Assembly (NCBI GenBank): GCA_029962745.1
Contig: CM057153.1
Location: 38,903,667-38,967,666, forward strand
Source of the DNA: Echinometra lucunter
Taxonomy: Eukaryota > Echinodermata > Echinoidea > Camarodonta > Echinometridae
Length of the DNA: 64,000 nt
Reading direction: 5' to 3'
Shown: positions 46,101 to 59,113 of the stretch, one piece after another
Layout: every line of letters begins with the position of its first letter
Position numbering within the stretch: position 1 is the first letter of the stretch
Translations under genes and position numbers: made by a program
Notes under the pieces: generated by a model
Databases searched by the model: none
What the model was told of the DNA's origin: nothing
The model's input: only the letters and a program-made list of their open reading frames with translations

Positions 46101-49100
46101 AGCACCAACAAAAATATCGAGATTTTTAGACAAAGGCCCCTTCAAGTGCTTTGACATCCTCGTAAACATTGGTAAAAGAAAATAAAACGAATGGGGAAAG
46201 GGTTTTCCATTTCAGTCTCGTCTCTCTTTTTTAAAACAAGAAAGATCAGAACACATATGTGATGTTCCCATCGAAATTATCGATGCTGCCGACATAATTA
46301 TTAAAACTCAATTCGTATACTTCGTTGATTTTGTGTGAAAATTATTGCAATTTGAGAAACAGGGGGAGGGAAGAAATCAAATAAAAATTTAATTTGATGG
46401 TTGTTTTATTATGTTGACAAGATCAATAGAGAACAAACCTTATCGATCCATTTGCTTGCTACCGCTATTATTGCAACCTTTATCTTTTGGTTTTCACAAA
46501 ATTAAACTCGTTAGTCATAGTGGTTCACACATTGTGAAATGTGTTAATCAAGAAATCTGTTTGATTGTTATTCTGGTAATTCTAGCTATTGTTTTTTTGT
46601 TGTTCTTCTTTTTTCATCTCTTCTTCTTCTTCTTCTCCTCCTTCTTTTGCTTTTTCTTCTTCTTTTTTCATTTTCAAAGCCAAAACTAAAAACAAATCTA
46701 GTCAAATTTGATTGACTAGTACTGTCCTAGTAAAAATGGACACAATTCTAGTAAAAATGACTAGAATGTATAATACCATAAAGTTGACTAAATCGCCGGA
46801 TCATACAGGCACCAACACTATAGCTCGACTCGATTCTAATAAAAATTGACTAGAATTCCAGCAAAGCTTTATTTCATTTTTACTAGAATTCTGGTCATTT
46901 TCACTGAAATCTAGTCCAATTTGATTAGAATAGTGCAAGTATCAGTGGGATCCGGTGATCTAGTCAAATCATTTTACTAGAATCTGGTCGTTTTGACAAG
47001 AATTGTGTCAGTTTTGACTAGAATCGACTTGGTGCCCGTCTGATCCGTTAATCTAGTCAAATCTGACTAGATTGCTTTTAGAGTGTAATTTCACCACTCA
47101 AAACATTTACGGGAGAAGGTTTCATTTCAGGAGCTTCACCTATACATTTTTAAATTCAGTATCAAGTTTCTTTTTAATGTAAGGATAATGATGATAATGA
47201 ACATGAATGATTTCTTCTGTGAGTAATGCAAATGATTTTAATGGGAACAATACTGAAAATAAGGAAACTTCAAGGAAGTGATAAAAGATATGATGATGAT
47301 TTCGAAGGTGATAGAAATGATGAGGGGCAAAGAAAGTGAAATTATGGCGATAATAATAAAAGTGATATTAGGCACTTCCTATTAACAGATGTAGTAATGA
47401 AAAAAATTGACACCCTAAATCCAGAGCATGACTTGACACCAAAGACGTTTAAATCCATTAATCTTCACAATCAATCTAGTAATGGAGAGATATGAACACT
47501 GACATGATTTGTGATATGAGCTAATAATGACATCAAGAACTTCCCTGGTTGCGGTTAGCTTGCCTCGGGTCAACTTTCGAAGATTGGAGCTCGGCGGTAT
47601 AATCTCATCTTAACATCACAAGACCCGTCATAAAAACCTAATCATATTAAGTGTCTTTGATTAGCTCTTCATATACCTGGCAAACAAGTGTCAAGTATAT
47701 GAACAGCCAACTGTGGACATAGAGACCGCAACTGCGTGTGTCATCTCCACTGTCATGTAGAATTTAACCCCACGTATAGGTTAAAATGAATGAACGTGGA
47801 TGGAAAAAATATATATCAGATTTTTATACTGATTATGTCGAAGACATTATTTACACGCCTTTATATGCATGTTATGTCAAACTTCATGACGGGAATAGAA
47901 AATGATCTAGCCAGTCAAGAATTGCAGACATTCAGTCTAACGCATTATAATAATGCTATAATAGCCATCTAGGCATGCAGAAGCACTATTGCTTGATATA
48001 TTTCACATATTATTGCATTGTTTGGAAATGAGATGTTAAAAAATTAATTAATTCTTGTCTTCCGTGTTATTCTTTTTTTTTCGTCTGTTGACGATTGAAA
48101 AATCATCTGCACATAAATTATAAGTTTTCATATTGATTTAAAAGGGGAGTTTCCTGTTACAGTACAGCAATGAAAGGTGCTCACTTTGGAGCCGTAAACA
48201 TGGTAAAGACATTTTTGGTAGCGAAGAAATCTAATTCTTCTTCTCCTCCTCCTCCTCCTCCTTCTCCTCCTCCTCCTCCTTCTCCTCCTCCTCCTCCTCC
48301 TTCTCCTCCTCCTCCTCCTTCTCCTCCTCCTCCTCCTTCTCCCTCCTCCTCCTCCTTCTCCTCCTCCTCCTCCTCCTTCTCCTCCTCCTCCTCCTCCTCC
48401 TCCTTCTCCTCCTCCTCCTCCTCCTCCTTCTTCTTCTTCTCCTCCTTCTTCTTCTCCTTCTCCTTCTTCTCCTTCTTCTTCTTTTATTTATTTGTCTCAT
48501 TCTAGAAAGTTTTCAAAGAAAAATATTGTAATATCAACGTATATTATGTGTACATATTTCTTTTCTTTTTTTTTTTGTAATTCCTTTCCCTTGTATCTTT
48601 TCCCCAGTAGTAATTTCCATGTCAATTTGATATTATATACTGAAATGATTTCGTTTAAAATCTATTTCATTAACTTCATGTTTATCTTCTGTATTTTTTT
48701 CATTTGCAGACTTCCACTTCCACTATGGCCTCATCCCCCTCCGATGCTATCAGCTGGGACCTCACCCAACTCATCGGACAATCTCATGTCATTCCGAACT
48801 CCCTTTCCTTTCGCTTCCCCTCAAGGGTTCCCCGTGGGCCAGGTCAGCCTAAGCACTCCTTTCCCTCGCAGCATGCCCGGTGTCTTCTCTGCTTCATCCC
48901 CTGCAGCTCGAGGCATACCCAACGCCTTACACCCGGACTTCCTCAAAACACCTGCTCCTCAGTTCCCAAGCCGTCGAGCCTTCACCAGATCGCATAGCGA
49001 TATTCCAGCCCCGTCGCCCCCGTCGAGAATCTCCATGTCACCCGTGCACCCACTGCATAATCTAGCCTCTCCCATCGCACGAAAGCTACCCGGAGAGTCG

Positions 49101-52100
49101 GCTGGGGGAGAAGGGAGTGATAATCAGGATCAGCGCGAGACATACAATTTCTCCCCATCGGATCTTGAATGCGCCTTGTACGGTTATCTTCGGGGGAGTA
49201 AGGGAAAGGAGAGATATCCTGGCTGTGCGATGTCTGGTCTCCCTACACAACGCATGGGTAAGAACGTTTTCCTGAAACTCTCACATAGCCTGCAGAACAA
49301 GAAAAGAAGAAGGAAATATATAAATAAAAAACAAATGAATACATAAATGAATGATGAAAGAAAGAAAGAAAGAAAGAAAGAAACTATAATGGAGAGATAA
49401 AAGGCGAGAGAGAAGGAAAAGGGAAAGTGACGGGGGAGATCAAGAGATAGACACTCCCGAAATGGAGAGAAAAGAACTGAAAAGAGAGCGGAGGGGGCGA
49501 CATACGAATGAGGAAGAGGGACATGAAGCTGTAAAAAGGGGGAAAACAACATGGAAAATAATCAGCATGGCAAATAACATCTTTAAGGCAGACACAGAAG
49601 CAAAAAGTGAGAGGAGGGGAGGGAGAAAAGGAGTCAGACAGAAGGTGGATAGAGTTAGAGAGGGAGAGAGAGAGAGAGAGAGAGAGAGAAACAGAACTGG
49701 ACAGAAAGACTGAGAGATAGAGACAGAGACCTACAGACGGCGGCAACAAAAAAAAAAAAAAACAGAGAACTTATTTCGTTCCCCCTTAAAGGAAAAATTG
49801 ATTAGTGTAATAATCTGCAATAATGATTCTGGAAAGCTATCTTTCTTCGATGTTGACTCATTCTTGTGTATATGATTACTGTGATGTGATTCTCCACAAA
49901 GTTCGTTTATCTATATGGTTGAAGATTCGTGTGTCTTGATCACATATGAGTCCCTGCATGTCATTGTCCTCATGAAGTTCTACCGATACCATGGATACAG
50001 TGCCGATTATATAAACATAAAATTTGCTCTTAAAACCGGCATACGATGACGCAGCACTGAATATTTTACAGATCAGCTACATAATCATAATAATAAACAA
50101 CCATGACGCTATCCTAAATATATCAGCTTAATGGTATTACACTTTGGAAACTATAGGCCTATCCATGAAAGTAGAAAAAGTTATGAACATGATTATGAAG
50201 TTGCAATATTGAAGTGAATAAGGCACCACCGTCTTCGCGTAATCTTTATGGCGATGTTACCAGAAAGATTACATGGATTAGGTGCATGGAAAAAATTCTA
50301 ATAACCTTAGCAAATGCATAAGAAAATTTCTTTAACAGTTTTTAGAATAAAAAATACAGAAATGAGAACGGTGTATGGGGAATAGGAAGGGGTCGGGAAC
50401 AAAAAATAGATGGGTATCTTTTTATCATGTTTATGATGTAATTGCATTTTTAGAAGTAATATTTAAGATGTGTGGTGATAAAAAAGCAGACACTGCATGA
50501 AGTTGTTTGCCCGACTCATTGGCATAGACAGGTCCTCATTGCTGGGGAATGATTCCCCCATAGATATATATTTATATACAATATCAAACCCACTTCAAAA
50601 AGTGCGGGATGCATACCCCCATCCGCCCCCCCCCCCCCTCCGCTATCTACATCCCTGGCCCGACCTGTGTACAGGTTTATGGTGAAAAACAGAGAAGTGA
50701 ATTATTCCATCTTGTAAAATGCATAACTAACCCTTGTACGAGGCACTTTTACCCATCATATCCAGAGAATACATTACAGAGAATTATAGACATGAAAATT
50801 AAGATTGGTGAATCTTTAAACACGTTTGCTGTGAGATTTTGTCATGTTAATAAATCCGAGGACCAAGACGAAAAAAAGTCCTACTAAGCACTTGTCATAA
50901 TCTACAAAGAGGGAATTATGTATAGTTTCGAATTACACTAAACATGTGTATTTACCAGTAATGAAGCATAATTATGCAAGGAGACACAGATATCTGAAAA
51001 AAAAGTAAGATCGAAGTTGCTGTACACAGGCGCGACCAGACAATGTGTGCATGATGAGAGGGGTAGTTTTTGCCGGTTATGGCGCCTCACTCGCTGGACG
51101 CGTTCAGGGTGCATGTCATATAGGCCTAAAACCAGGAAAAAGGGTATGAGTTGAAGGTGTATTTAGGATGATTTTATACTCATTTAGGAGACAATTTTTG
51201 GAGAACACGTACAGGGGAAACTTAAAAAAAGGCAAGAATATGACCAATGGACATGTTGGATAAAACTCGTTTAGGGTGGTTTGGAAAACCTGTGGTCATG
51301 CGTATGTCCAAACTTCGATTAAAATCTATTCTCGAATAGATTTAGAAGTCATTCTGACTGATTATGAATTCTTAGTTATTTTTTGGAGTTAGTCCAGATT
51401 AGAAATGACTCCGATTAAATTTAATTTTGATCTAAGAAATTAAGATCGTATACCCAGACTGGTCCTCCCCCTCCCCTCACCTCCTCTCCCCCCCCCCCCC
51501 CCCCCCGCTGGATATTAAACCGAAATTTAAATTACTAAGCCTTTAGGCCTCAAATGTCCTTGCTAAATTGGTCGATGGGTAAAATTAGATCCATTCATTC
51601 TATGATTTTTCTTAACATTCCGGGGTAATAATGATAGAAGCCTGTTGATATACGGTCAAGTCAAGCGCATTAGTTATTGCTCCACAGATTTATAACCTAT
51701 ATTATGGTTTTTATCTGTTTCATTTTGAATGCCAGATATTTTATTTGCCATTTCTTTCTTGATCAACCACAAAATGACTTCCCTTTGTGAATTGCCTTTT
51801 TCTATCTTACCGCGATCACGTTGAATTGTCTTGGTCTTTGGAAATATCCAATCAAAACATGGCGGTGACATGAATAGTCATTAGCATCTGACACATTTAC
51901 CCTGAAATTTAGCCACCCTTTCATTCCAAAGGTTTCGGATAAACGAAATGCCTTTTCTTTTGCATTTAACAGAAAAGATATATGTTTATGAGAAGTGCAG
52001 TATAACTGACCTTCCGTTGCTGTAGCAAAGGTCGGTTTCATACTAACTGTATATTCAAATGTTGCGCAGATTTTACGCAAAACCTCGAAACTTTTCCTAG

Positions 52101-53658
52101 ACTTAGTCCGTCATTATTTGAAATCATTCATATTCTTTCCCTACATTACATAGCAGTAACACTTATCAAATAAAACTTAAAGTCCTTAACAGTTTGGCTG
52201 CAATCAATGAAATAGATTTTAGATCGCTTTTTCAGGAAACGCTTGTTCTCAATCTTGTTTTCACCACAAACTGCATAACTACAACTTGTTTTTTTTAACC
52301 TGCGTACGTGACGAGTCATTAATAAGACTAAACTTTCTCAGCTTTTGACAAATATGTGTTTTCATGATAGAGTTGATAACTGTATCTATTGTACAATGTT
52401 GTTTTTTCTTCATTTAGGTTACATTCCTGAACGTTCCACTCTGTGCATTGATGGTCGGGGTTTATTTTCTCCAATCTAATGTTTTTTTCTGTATTCTCTG
52501 GAGTACTGTGTAGATTCTCTATAGAATGCTCACCTCCAAGCCAAGAGGACCTTTACACTTCATTGACTAATACTGAATTGCTTCCTTTAACATCTTCTTA
52601 TAACACTTTTCGGCTGTAACTTCGTTTGTCTCGGTATTTGTTGGTCTTAAACCAACGTCTTTAACGTCAAATTGAATTCGTAGCTAGTCTCTTTCACCCC
52701 TCGAACTAGAGGCTATTTTCTGGGGTTTCGACTTTTTTGGAACTGTTGTGCTTTATGCAGCTGAAAAACATCGGCTTTACGGCCACAAAGGTATGAGAGG
52801 AACACCTAATTTTCTTTGAACAAAGGTTCTTTTGTTACAAAAGATGATACCTGTAAAGAGTCACGATGTTTACTTGGTCCTAGCTGGGCCTCAGGCTACC
52901 TGCTACATGCAGATGGGTTGAAAAGACCCGACTAAGCACACGGACAGGTATAGGATAGAAAAGAGTGGATTATAGTCTTTTCTACCTTCTAAGGACCTCT
53001 TAAGAGCATGACTTTGGGTGAAAAGAGGCGATTTGCGGCAATTATGAAAGAGGTGCGTGTCTCGCCGTTAGAATAGTGGTACAGGTAGCCGAACTGGACT
53101 CTCATAAAGGAATCGAAAACGATGACCCTCTTTGGAGGTAATTGAATGAATACAAAGAGGTAATCATGTTTGCCTTTTTTTCCGCATGACCATCGAAGTT
53201 GTCGGAATAGGGGTATCATTCAAAATGGTGAAAACTCAAGAATGTCATACCTTTGCGTTCTACTCTTTAGAAAAGTAATTGGAGACTGTGACGAAAACAG
53301 ATGAAGGGAAAACGTGATGATTTTAATGAACGACCCTGCCGAGAATCCAAATAACTTTTCCTTTGTCTTATTGTGGCGATCGGCTGCCATTTTAGTTTCC
53401 TTTTACATGATACATTTGCAATCAATTTTAGAGGACGCTCTGATAAAAATATCGTTTACATGAGTCATCAAATAAACAATACCCGTTTTATTTGAGTGAA
53501 AATTGCCAACAACAATCACGTAAATAACTTCCCTATAAAGATAACAAACATAACAGTTTTCCCTTTTTGGAGGTAACAACGCTATGTTTTCATTATGCAA
53601 ATCCATGTTTCCCCTTCCCCTACTCTCTCTCTTTCTCTCTCTCGCTCTTTCTCTCTCT

Positions 53659-53715
<57 letters not shown>

Positions 53716-56700
53716 ATAACCATTTTCTGGAAGCGCCTGTGGTACAACTTAATAATAATCACTGAACAAATACACGTTCCAGTAAATCAGACGACAATCA
53801 GTCATAAAAGCCACACTATTTACATGTACATGTAGATTCTGGTGGTTCTGACTCTCGTCTTTCAATCAGAGGGTCGTGGGTTCGAATCCCAGCCATGGCG
53901 TTAATTTCCTTCAGCAAGAAATTCATCCACATCGTGCTGCACTCAACCCAGGTGAGGTGAATGGGTACCTGGCAGGAATTCATTCTTTGAAATGCTTGAG
54001 CGCTGTAAAAGGCTGCCGGGCTAAAGCTGGGGTAATAATATCCAAGTCCTTTGGAAGCGCATAGAGACGTTATATCATAATGTGATATGCGCTATACAAG
54101 AACTATATTATTATTATTATTATTCTTGTTATTTTTCCTCCGAAATTATTTTTACTTCCTTACTTCATTTCCTTCGATGGCGTTTTTGAGCAGGGAAAAA
54201 ATCGAAGCCCCGGTTTTCTTTTTTTCCCCCGTTTCCTTTCAATTGTCATTACTAGACACTATATGGAAATATAGTAGAGCGATTATGTAGAAAAAGTTCC
54301 ACGAATGAAAGCATTACAAATATAAGCGTTTTCTGCTCTTCATGGCGTATTTTTTTTTTTTTACCTCTATCACTTCATGGGACGAATTAAGTCAACATGA
54401 GAGATAATGGGCATCGATTCGTTGCGTTTTCTTACTACACCTTCAACAAAACGATGATAATCTCTATTTCTTTAAGAATATCAGTCCTTTCCCAAAACCA
54501 CTGTTAGATGGATAATCTCTGTTCTTAAAAGAACAATTCTGTTCGCAAAAACGACGAGATCATAGCCAAGACCGCTAACCTCATTTTAAATACCTTTCAG
54601 CCTCTTTGAATTCCCTTTACCTCAGAAAACTGCTAAATATATGCAGGTGCTTCGGTAAGACTTCCTCATTATAAGCTTGTACAAGCTGAGATTTGAACCC
54701 TTTTGTACTTGAGGGTTAGGCTTTGAGATTACTTCCTCCTCTCACTCTTAGAGATCATTACCTTCTTTATGAAAATAAAAGGAAGGCGTTACCTGAAGGG
54801 GTTTCTATTAAGACGACACTATTTTGTGTATACTGGGAAGATGCGAAGTAGACACGGTATAATAAGCATGACGAGTGATAATTATTCCTCGTTTGTTGTT
54901 GTTGTTGTTGTTATTCTAAGTACCTATGATGTAGTAATTTAACTGAGCGTCTAATTTGATTTGTTATTGTGCTGACCATGATGATTCCGGACTTATACCC
55001 CCCCCCCCCCATTTTTTCCAAAAAAGAAATAATTATACCTGGTGAAATTAACAGAAATTCAGTCTGGAAATCAGGGCCCTGTCCATAGGCCCTGTCTCAC
55101 AGAGAGATGCGATTAATTGAGAATCCTCCAATCACGCCCAACCTACAAGCTCCTGTATAGTTACTAGTATACAAGTGAAAGACGTCATGTCAAAGATATC
55201 AGGGCCCTGTCCATAGGCCCTGTCTCACAGAGAGATGCGATTAATTGAGAATCCTCCAATCACGCCCAACCCTACAAACTCCTGTATAGTTACTAGTATA
55301 CAAGTGAAAGACGTCATGTCAAAGATATCAGTAAAACAAAATAATATCAAGTTACCATCAGTTAGAATCAACCGCAGCAATTTAAAAGATAGGGCCTCGG
55401 AATATTGAAACAAATCCTTTTTAAATTTCGTTTTGTTATCGTCAGATAATATTGTAGTTTTTTTGTTCTTCAGTCATTATTTTTTAAAACAAATGAGCTG
55501 AAAGTACATGAACTTTCTTCCCTTCAGTTTGTGGTCCGATAAGAAGGGCAGACATCCTAATCTGATTATTATTAATCTTAAATCTATAATTGAAATGTAT
55601 GATCAGAGCAGCATTGTAGCATATGCTTTTAACTCAAATAATGAATTTTTGGTTCTGGTTCATTTGTCAGGCAAATCTACAGTGCCATTCGATTACTAAA
55701 ATGTAATTGGTTGCAATTTATTTTCAGCATTTCTTTGTGTGATCTAAGTCGAAATCACAGGAAACATTTCAATTATAGAAAATCACAAAGTAAAAGTTAG
55801 TTATAGAGAACACCTTAAAATGTATATTACACGCACAAGTAAATTACCTCCGATATATTCACAAAGGGATAGATAAATGACAAACTATTGAATTCCTTGG
55901 CCCTCTAAGCCTGATCTAGATAAATCACCCTGTCCTTGTCATAAAGCGTCTTTAACGTGTATTGTACACCAACCTGCAGATCTTTAAGACGATCTTTTCA
56001 TTTAATATAGGCAGTTCTGGGATTTGTGAATCCTGCAAACGTCCTGAGCAAATACAGAAAAGAAGATCTTCACAATTTGAACATGTATTTACTAAAATTC
56101 TTCTTACAACTGAAATGAAAACCTAAATTGGTCATCCACACTATAAGAGCTAGTCCGGAAGGGTATCGGGACTGAACCATCACACTTACCTTACTCGTTA
56201 GTCCTCTGACTATTAAAAACCGGTTTTGTTTTGGGTTTTTTCAGTACATCTCAGCTTGAAAAAAATCAAGTTAAATCTATAAATTCATAGAACTAGTCCA
56301 ACACATATCACATAATAGCTGTTTTACCAACACATGCATTACATTACACATACTTTTAGACATGCATTTATTAATGCGTTGTATCAGATATTTACTTAGA
56401 AATTTGTTTCAGTAATACATTTTGTGACGTGCAAATTGAAAATTTCGAGCCACATTATATCTTTTCTTTTTAAGACCATCCCAGTTACATCCAGACGAAA
56501 TGGGGAAAAAAGGTATTTACTTCCATTTTAACGTTCATGTTATTATTTCATTGTAATGTGTTAACATTATGTTATGTTTCTTCTTTTTTAAAGATGGAAT
56601 ATACACTGAATTCAATTGAATTCAATTGAAAAATACAAACTTTGCATCATTGTAAACTTTACTTGTCGAAGTTTTTCATTGTCTTTTTTGTTGACTGTAT

Positions 56701-58840
56701 TTCTTTTCACCAGATGAAAAATCTTCGGCATCATCATCGGCATCCAAGTCCATATCGAAGATGGAGATGAGTCCAGATGACGAATCGAATTCTCAGATTC
56801 TCTCCCAGAAGTTGGGTGATGTCAATGCAGCAGATTTACCAGAAGGTAAATAAGTTTGAGCAGAAATTTCTCTACACTTTCAATGACCCGGAATACTTTC
56901 ACTGTACCCCATTTCGTTATACACTACTGCTCCTAAACTGAACAACAGCAGAAAGAAATCGTTGGCTTTAAGTTGGTATTGACATATCCTTTCTTCATTG
57001 TACTGTTATGGAAAATAGTTGGATGTATACAATCAAAGGAAAATATAACTATTTTCCAAAATCATGAAAATATCATGTAAGTTCACTTGTGTTCTGACGT
57101 TGAATTTCCAGTGATGTCATCTATGTACGTAGAATAATTTTATGCTTTCATTGTTTTATCATTATCACAATGGTTATCTTTTAACTTTAAATTTTTATCC
57201 ATCAGGTTTGGCTATTTTGAGATCAAGTTTTGGCACCATGTCCCCACACTACAGTGCATTTTGTCAGCAGACTGTTATCTTGAAAGGGACTCGCTTTGGA
57301 CCGTTTACAGGGAGAGTGGTACATCCTAGTGAGATTAAGTCCCATGATGATACCAGTCTTATGTGGGAGGTAACCAAACCTTTTATCCCTAAAATTCAAA
57401 TCAATTATTGATGCATGTTGATTAGTAATATCATTTCATTCTTATTTCATTTTTCTACATGCCCTATATCTCAGCAATAGTTAAGTTTGTTGTTGTTGTT
57501 GCTTTTAGCCTTTAACTGATTTTTTTTCCTTTCTCATTTTCAAAAAAAAAAAACTAAGGCAATTATCAGTCATTCATATTTTCTTTACATGGGAAGGAAA
57601 ATACCAGACTGAACAGCATTTTTTTTTAAAAATACGCTGTTGCCAGTATTCACTGCTAGCTGAAATTCCGGCCAAAGTAACAGATCAGATAACTTGGGGG
57701 AGGGGGGGGGGGGGGGTTCTACCGCTTGGAACAATGCTATTTCTTTTCTTCTTCCTGTACTAACATTATTATTACTCCCATAGGAGATATATAGGTCTAT
57801 ATTAGAGCAGAATACACGTTTGACCCTTCGTCTATTGTTCTAAGCTCTTTAACAGGAAAATTGAATTCGTGAAATAGCATATCACTGGTCTTAGCCCCCC
57901 CCCCCCCCCGATCTGCCCCTCTTTCTCTCTCCCTCTCTCCCTCTCTCTCTCTGTCTCTTGCTCTCTCTGTCTATCTATCTATCTTATTTATTTATTCATC
58001 TCTCTATCTACCTATCTTTCTCTCTTTCACTCGATATCTTCAATTCTCCTGCTATACGTATGTCTATATTTCTTTCCTGCTCTTCACCTCTGTACCTCTC
58101 AATCTATCTCCCTCTCTCGTTCTCTCTGATATATACATATATACATCGGATTCATTTCATATCAATTTCCTAGTCAATTTCATCACTCTTATTACTTCCT
58201 TATCTCCAAAATCGTTATCAGACAGCAATTCAAAGAAAATTGACACGTTATACACACGTTCGTATCAGCATTAATTCTTATTTCCTCTCTCTCTCTATTT
58301 GCACTCTACACGTGCTCATATTGCTAGCTCGCAGTCAACACGTGAGAGCTTCACAGCCTACCAATATTTACACTTTATTCTTTTTCATAATTTTTTGGCA
58401 ATCTGATTTGAAGAGCTTTTAGCGAGAATTGAATCAGAAACGTCTGAGCAGAGGACATTAGAGTCAATATTTCGATTGGTGATAAATGCGTGGAAGTCAC
58501 GTACTAAATTCCAAACATTGTCACTGGCTTTGCGAGCTTTATACCGTAGTTACTTGCACCTGATTACATGTTTGCCTGACATGGTTTGCCCAAATATCAA
58601 AGGGGTATTCTAAATACAAATCGGCCAATTTCAGCTTCGAAATTGTCAAATTTTGAGGATTATCGATCGATATACCTTCGGCACTGAATTAGACAGCGCT
58701 TTAGGGATTGACTGTGATATGACATCATTACTTTGTCATTTAAATCTAGTCAAAGACAGAAACTGTCTGCATTCGAGATATGTTTTAATCTATGTCTGCC
58801 TGTCTGCTAACTTGCAACCTTACCCGTCCCCCCCCCCTTT

Positions 58841-58888
<48 letters not shown>

Positions 58889-58935
58889 CGTATGTCTCTG
58901 TTTGTCTAAGTCTCTCTGTTTCTCTGTGTCCCTCT

Positions 58936-58970
<35 letters not shown>

Positions 58971-59074
58971 TTCTCTTCTACCGTCCTATTTATCCGTCCA
59001 TCTTTAGCTTCGTCTTACATTTAGCTATCATTAGTCATCTCGATTTTGCTCAATCACTCCAGACTTTCTCTTGT

Positions 59075-59113
<39 letters not shown>

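Larger units (their letters stand above)
34803..48709 (+). other. PRDM14 intron 1 (13.9 kb, if exon 1 is right)
   Basis: Contains a SINE with target duplication, many TTC/CT/GA microsatellites, a palindromic CTAGTC foldback, a pre-miRNA-like hairpin and stretches of ordinary unique AT-rich DNA (35.7-37.2, 37.3-38.3, 38.8-41.3, 45.3-46.6 and 47.1-48.2 kb) where I see no exon. GC-richer unique blocks lie at 41.6-41.9 and 43.7-44.1 kb. Confidence 0.5.
49258..56713 (+). other. PRDM14 intron 2 (7.5 kb)
   Basis: No further exon detected. Contains GAAA/GA tracts (49360-49700), unique AT-rich DNA (49.8-53.5 kb; C runs near 50625 and 51490), a CT microsatellite (53.62-53.71), a tRNA-derived SINE (53.83-54.13), a 128-bp tandem duplication (55.07-55.33) and more AT-rich unique sequence to exon 3. 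Confidence 0.5.

Noticed and set aside
48492..48709. Upstream extension of the PRDM14 exon 2 frame
   Set aside because: The in-frame ATG at 48492 lies in T-rich intron sequence; the extension is Phe/Ile/Ser-rich and is separated from the conserved part by a good acceptor TTTGCAG.
53838..53905. Possible tRNA gene (perfect B box GGTTCGAATCC)
   Set aside because: No acceptor stem closes the structure and the sequence continues into a SINE body with a (TTA)n tail, so it is a retroposon head.
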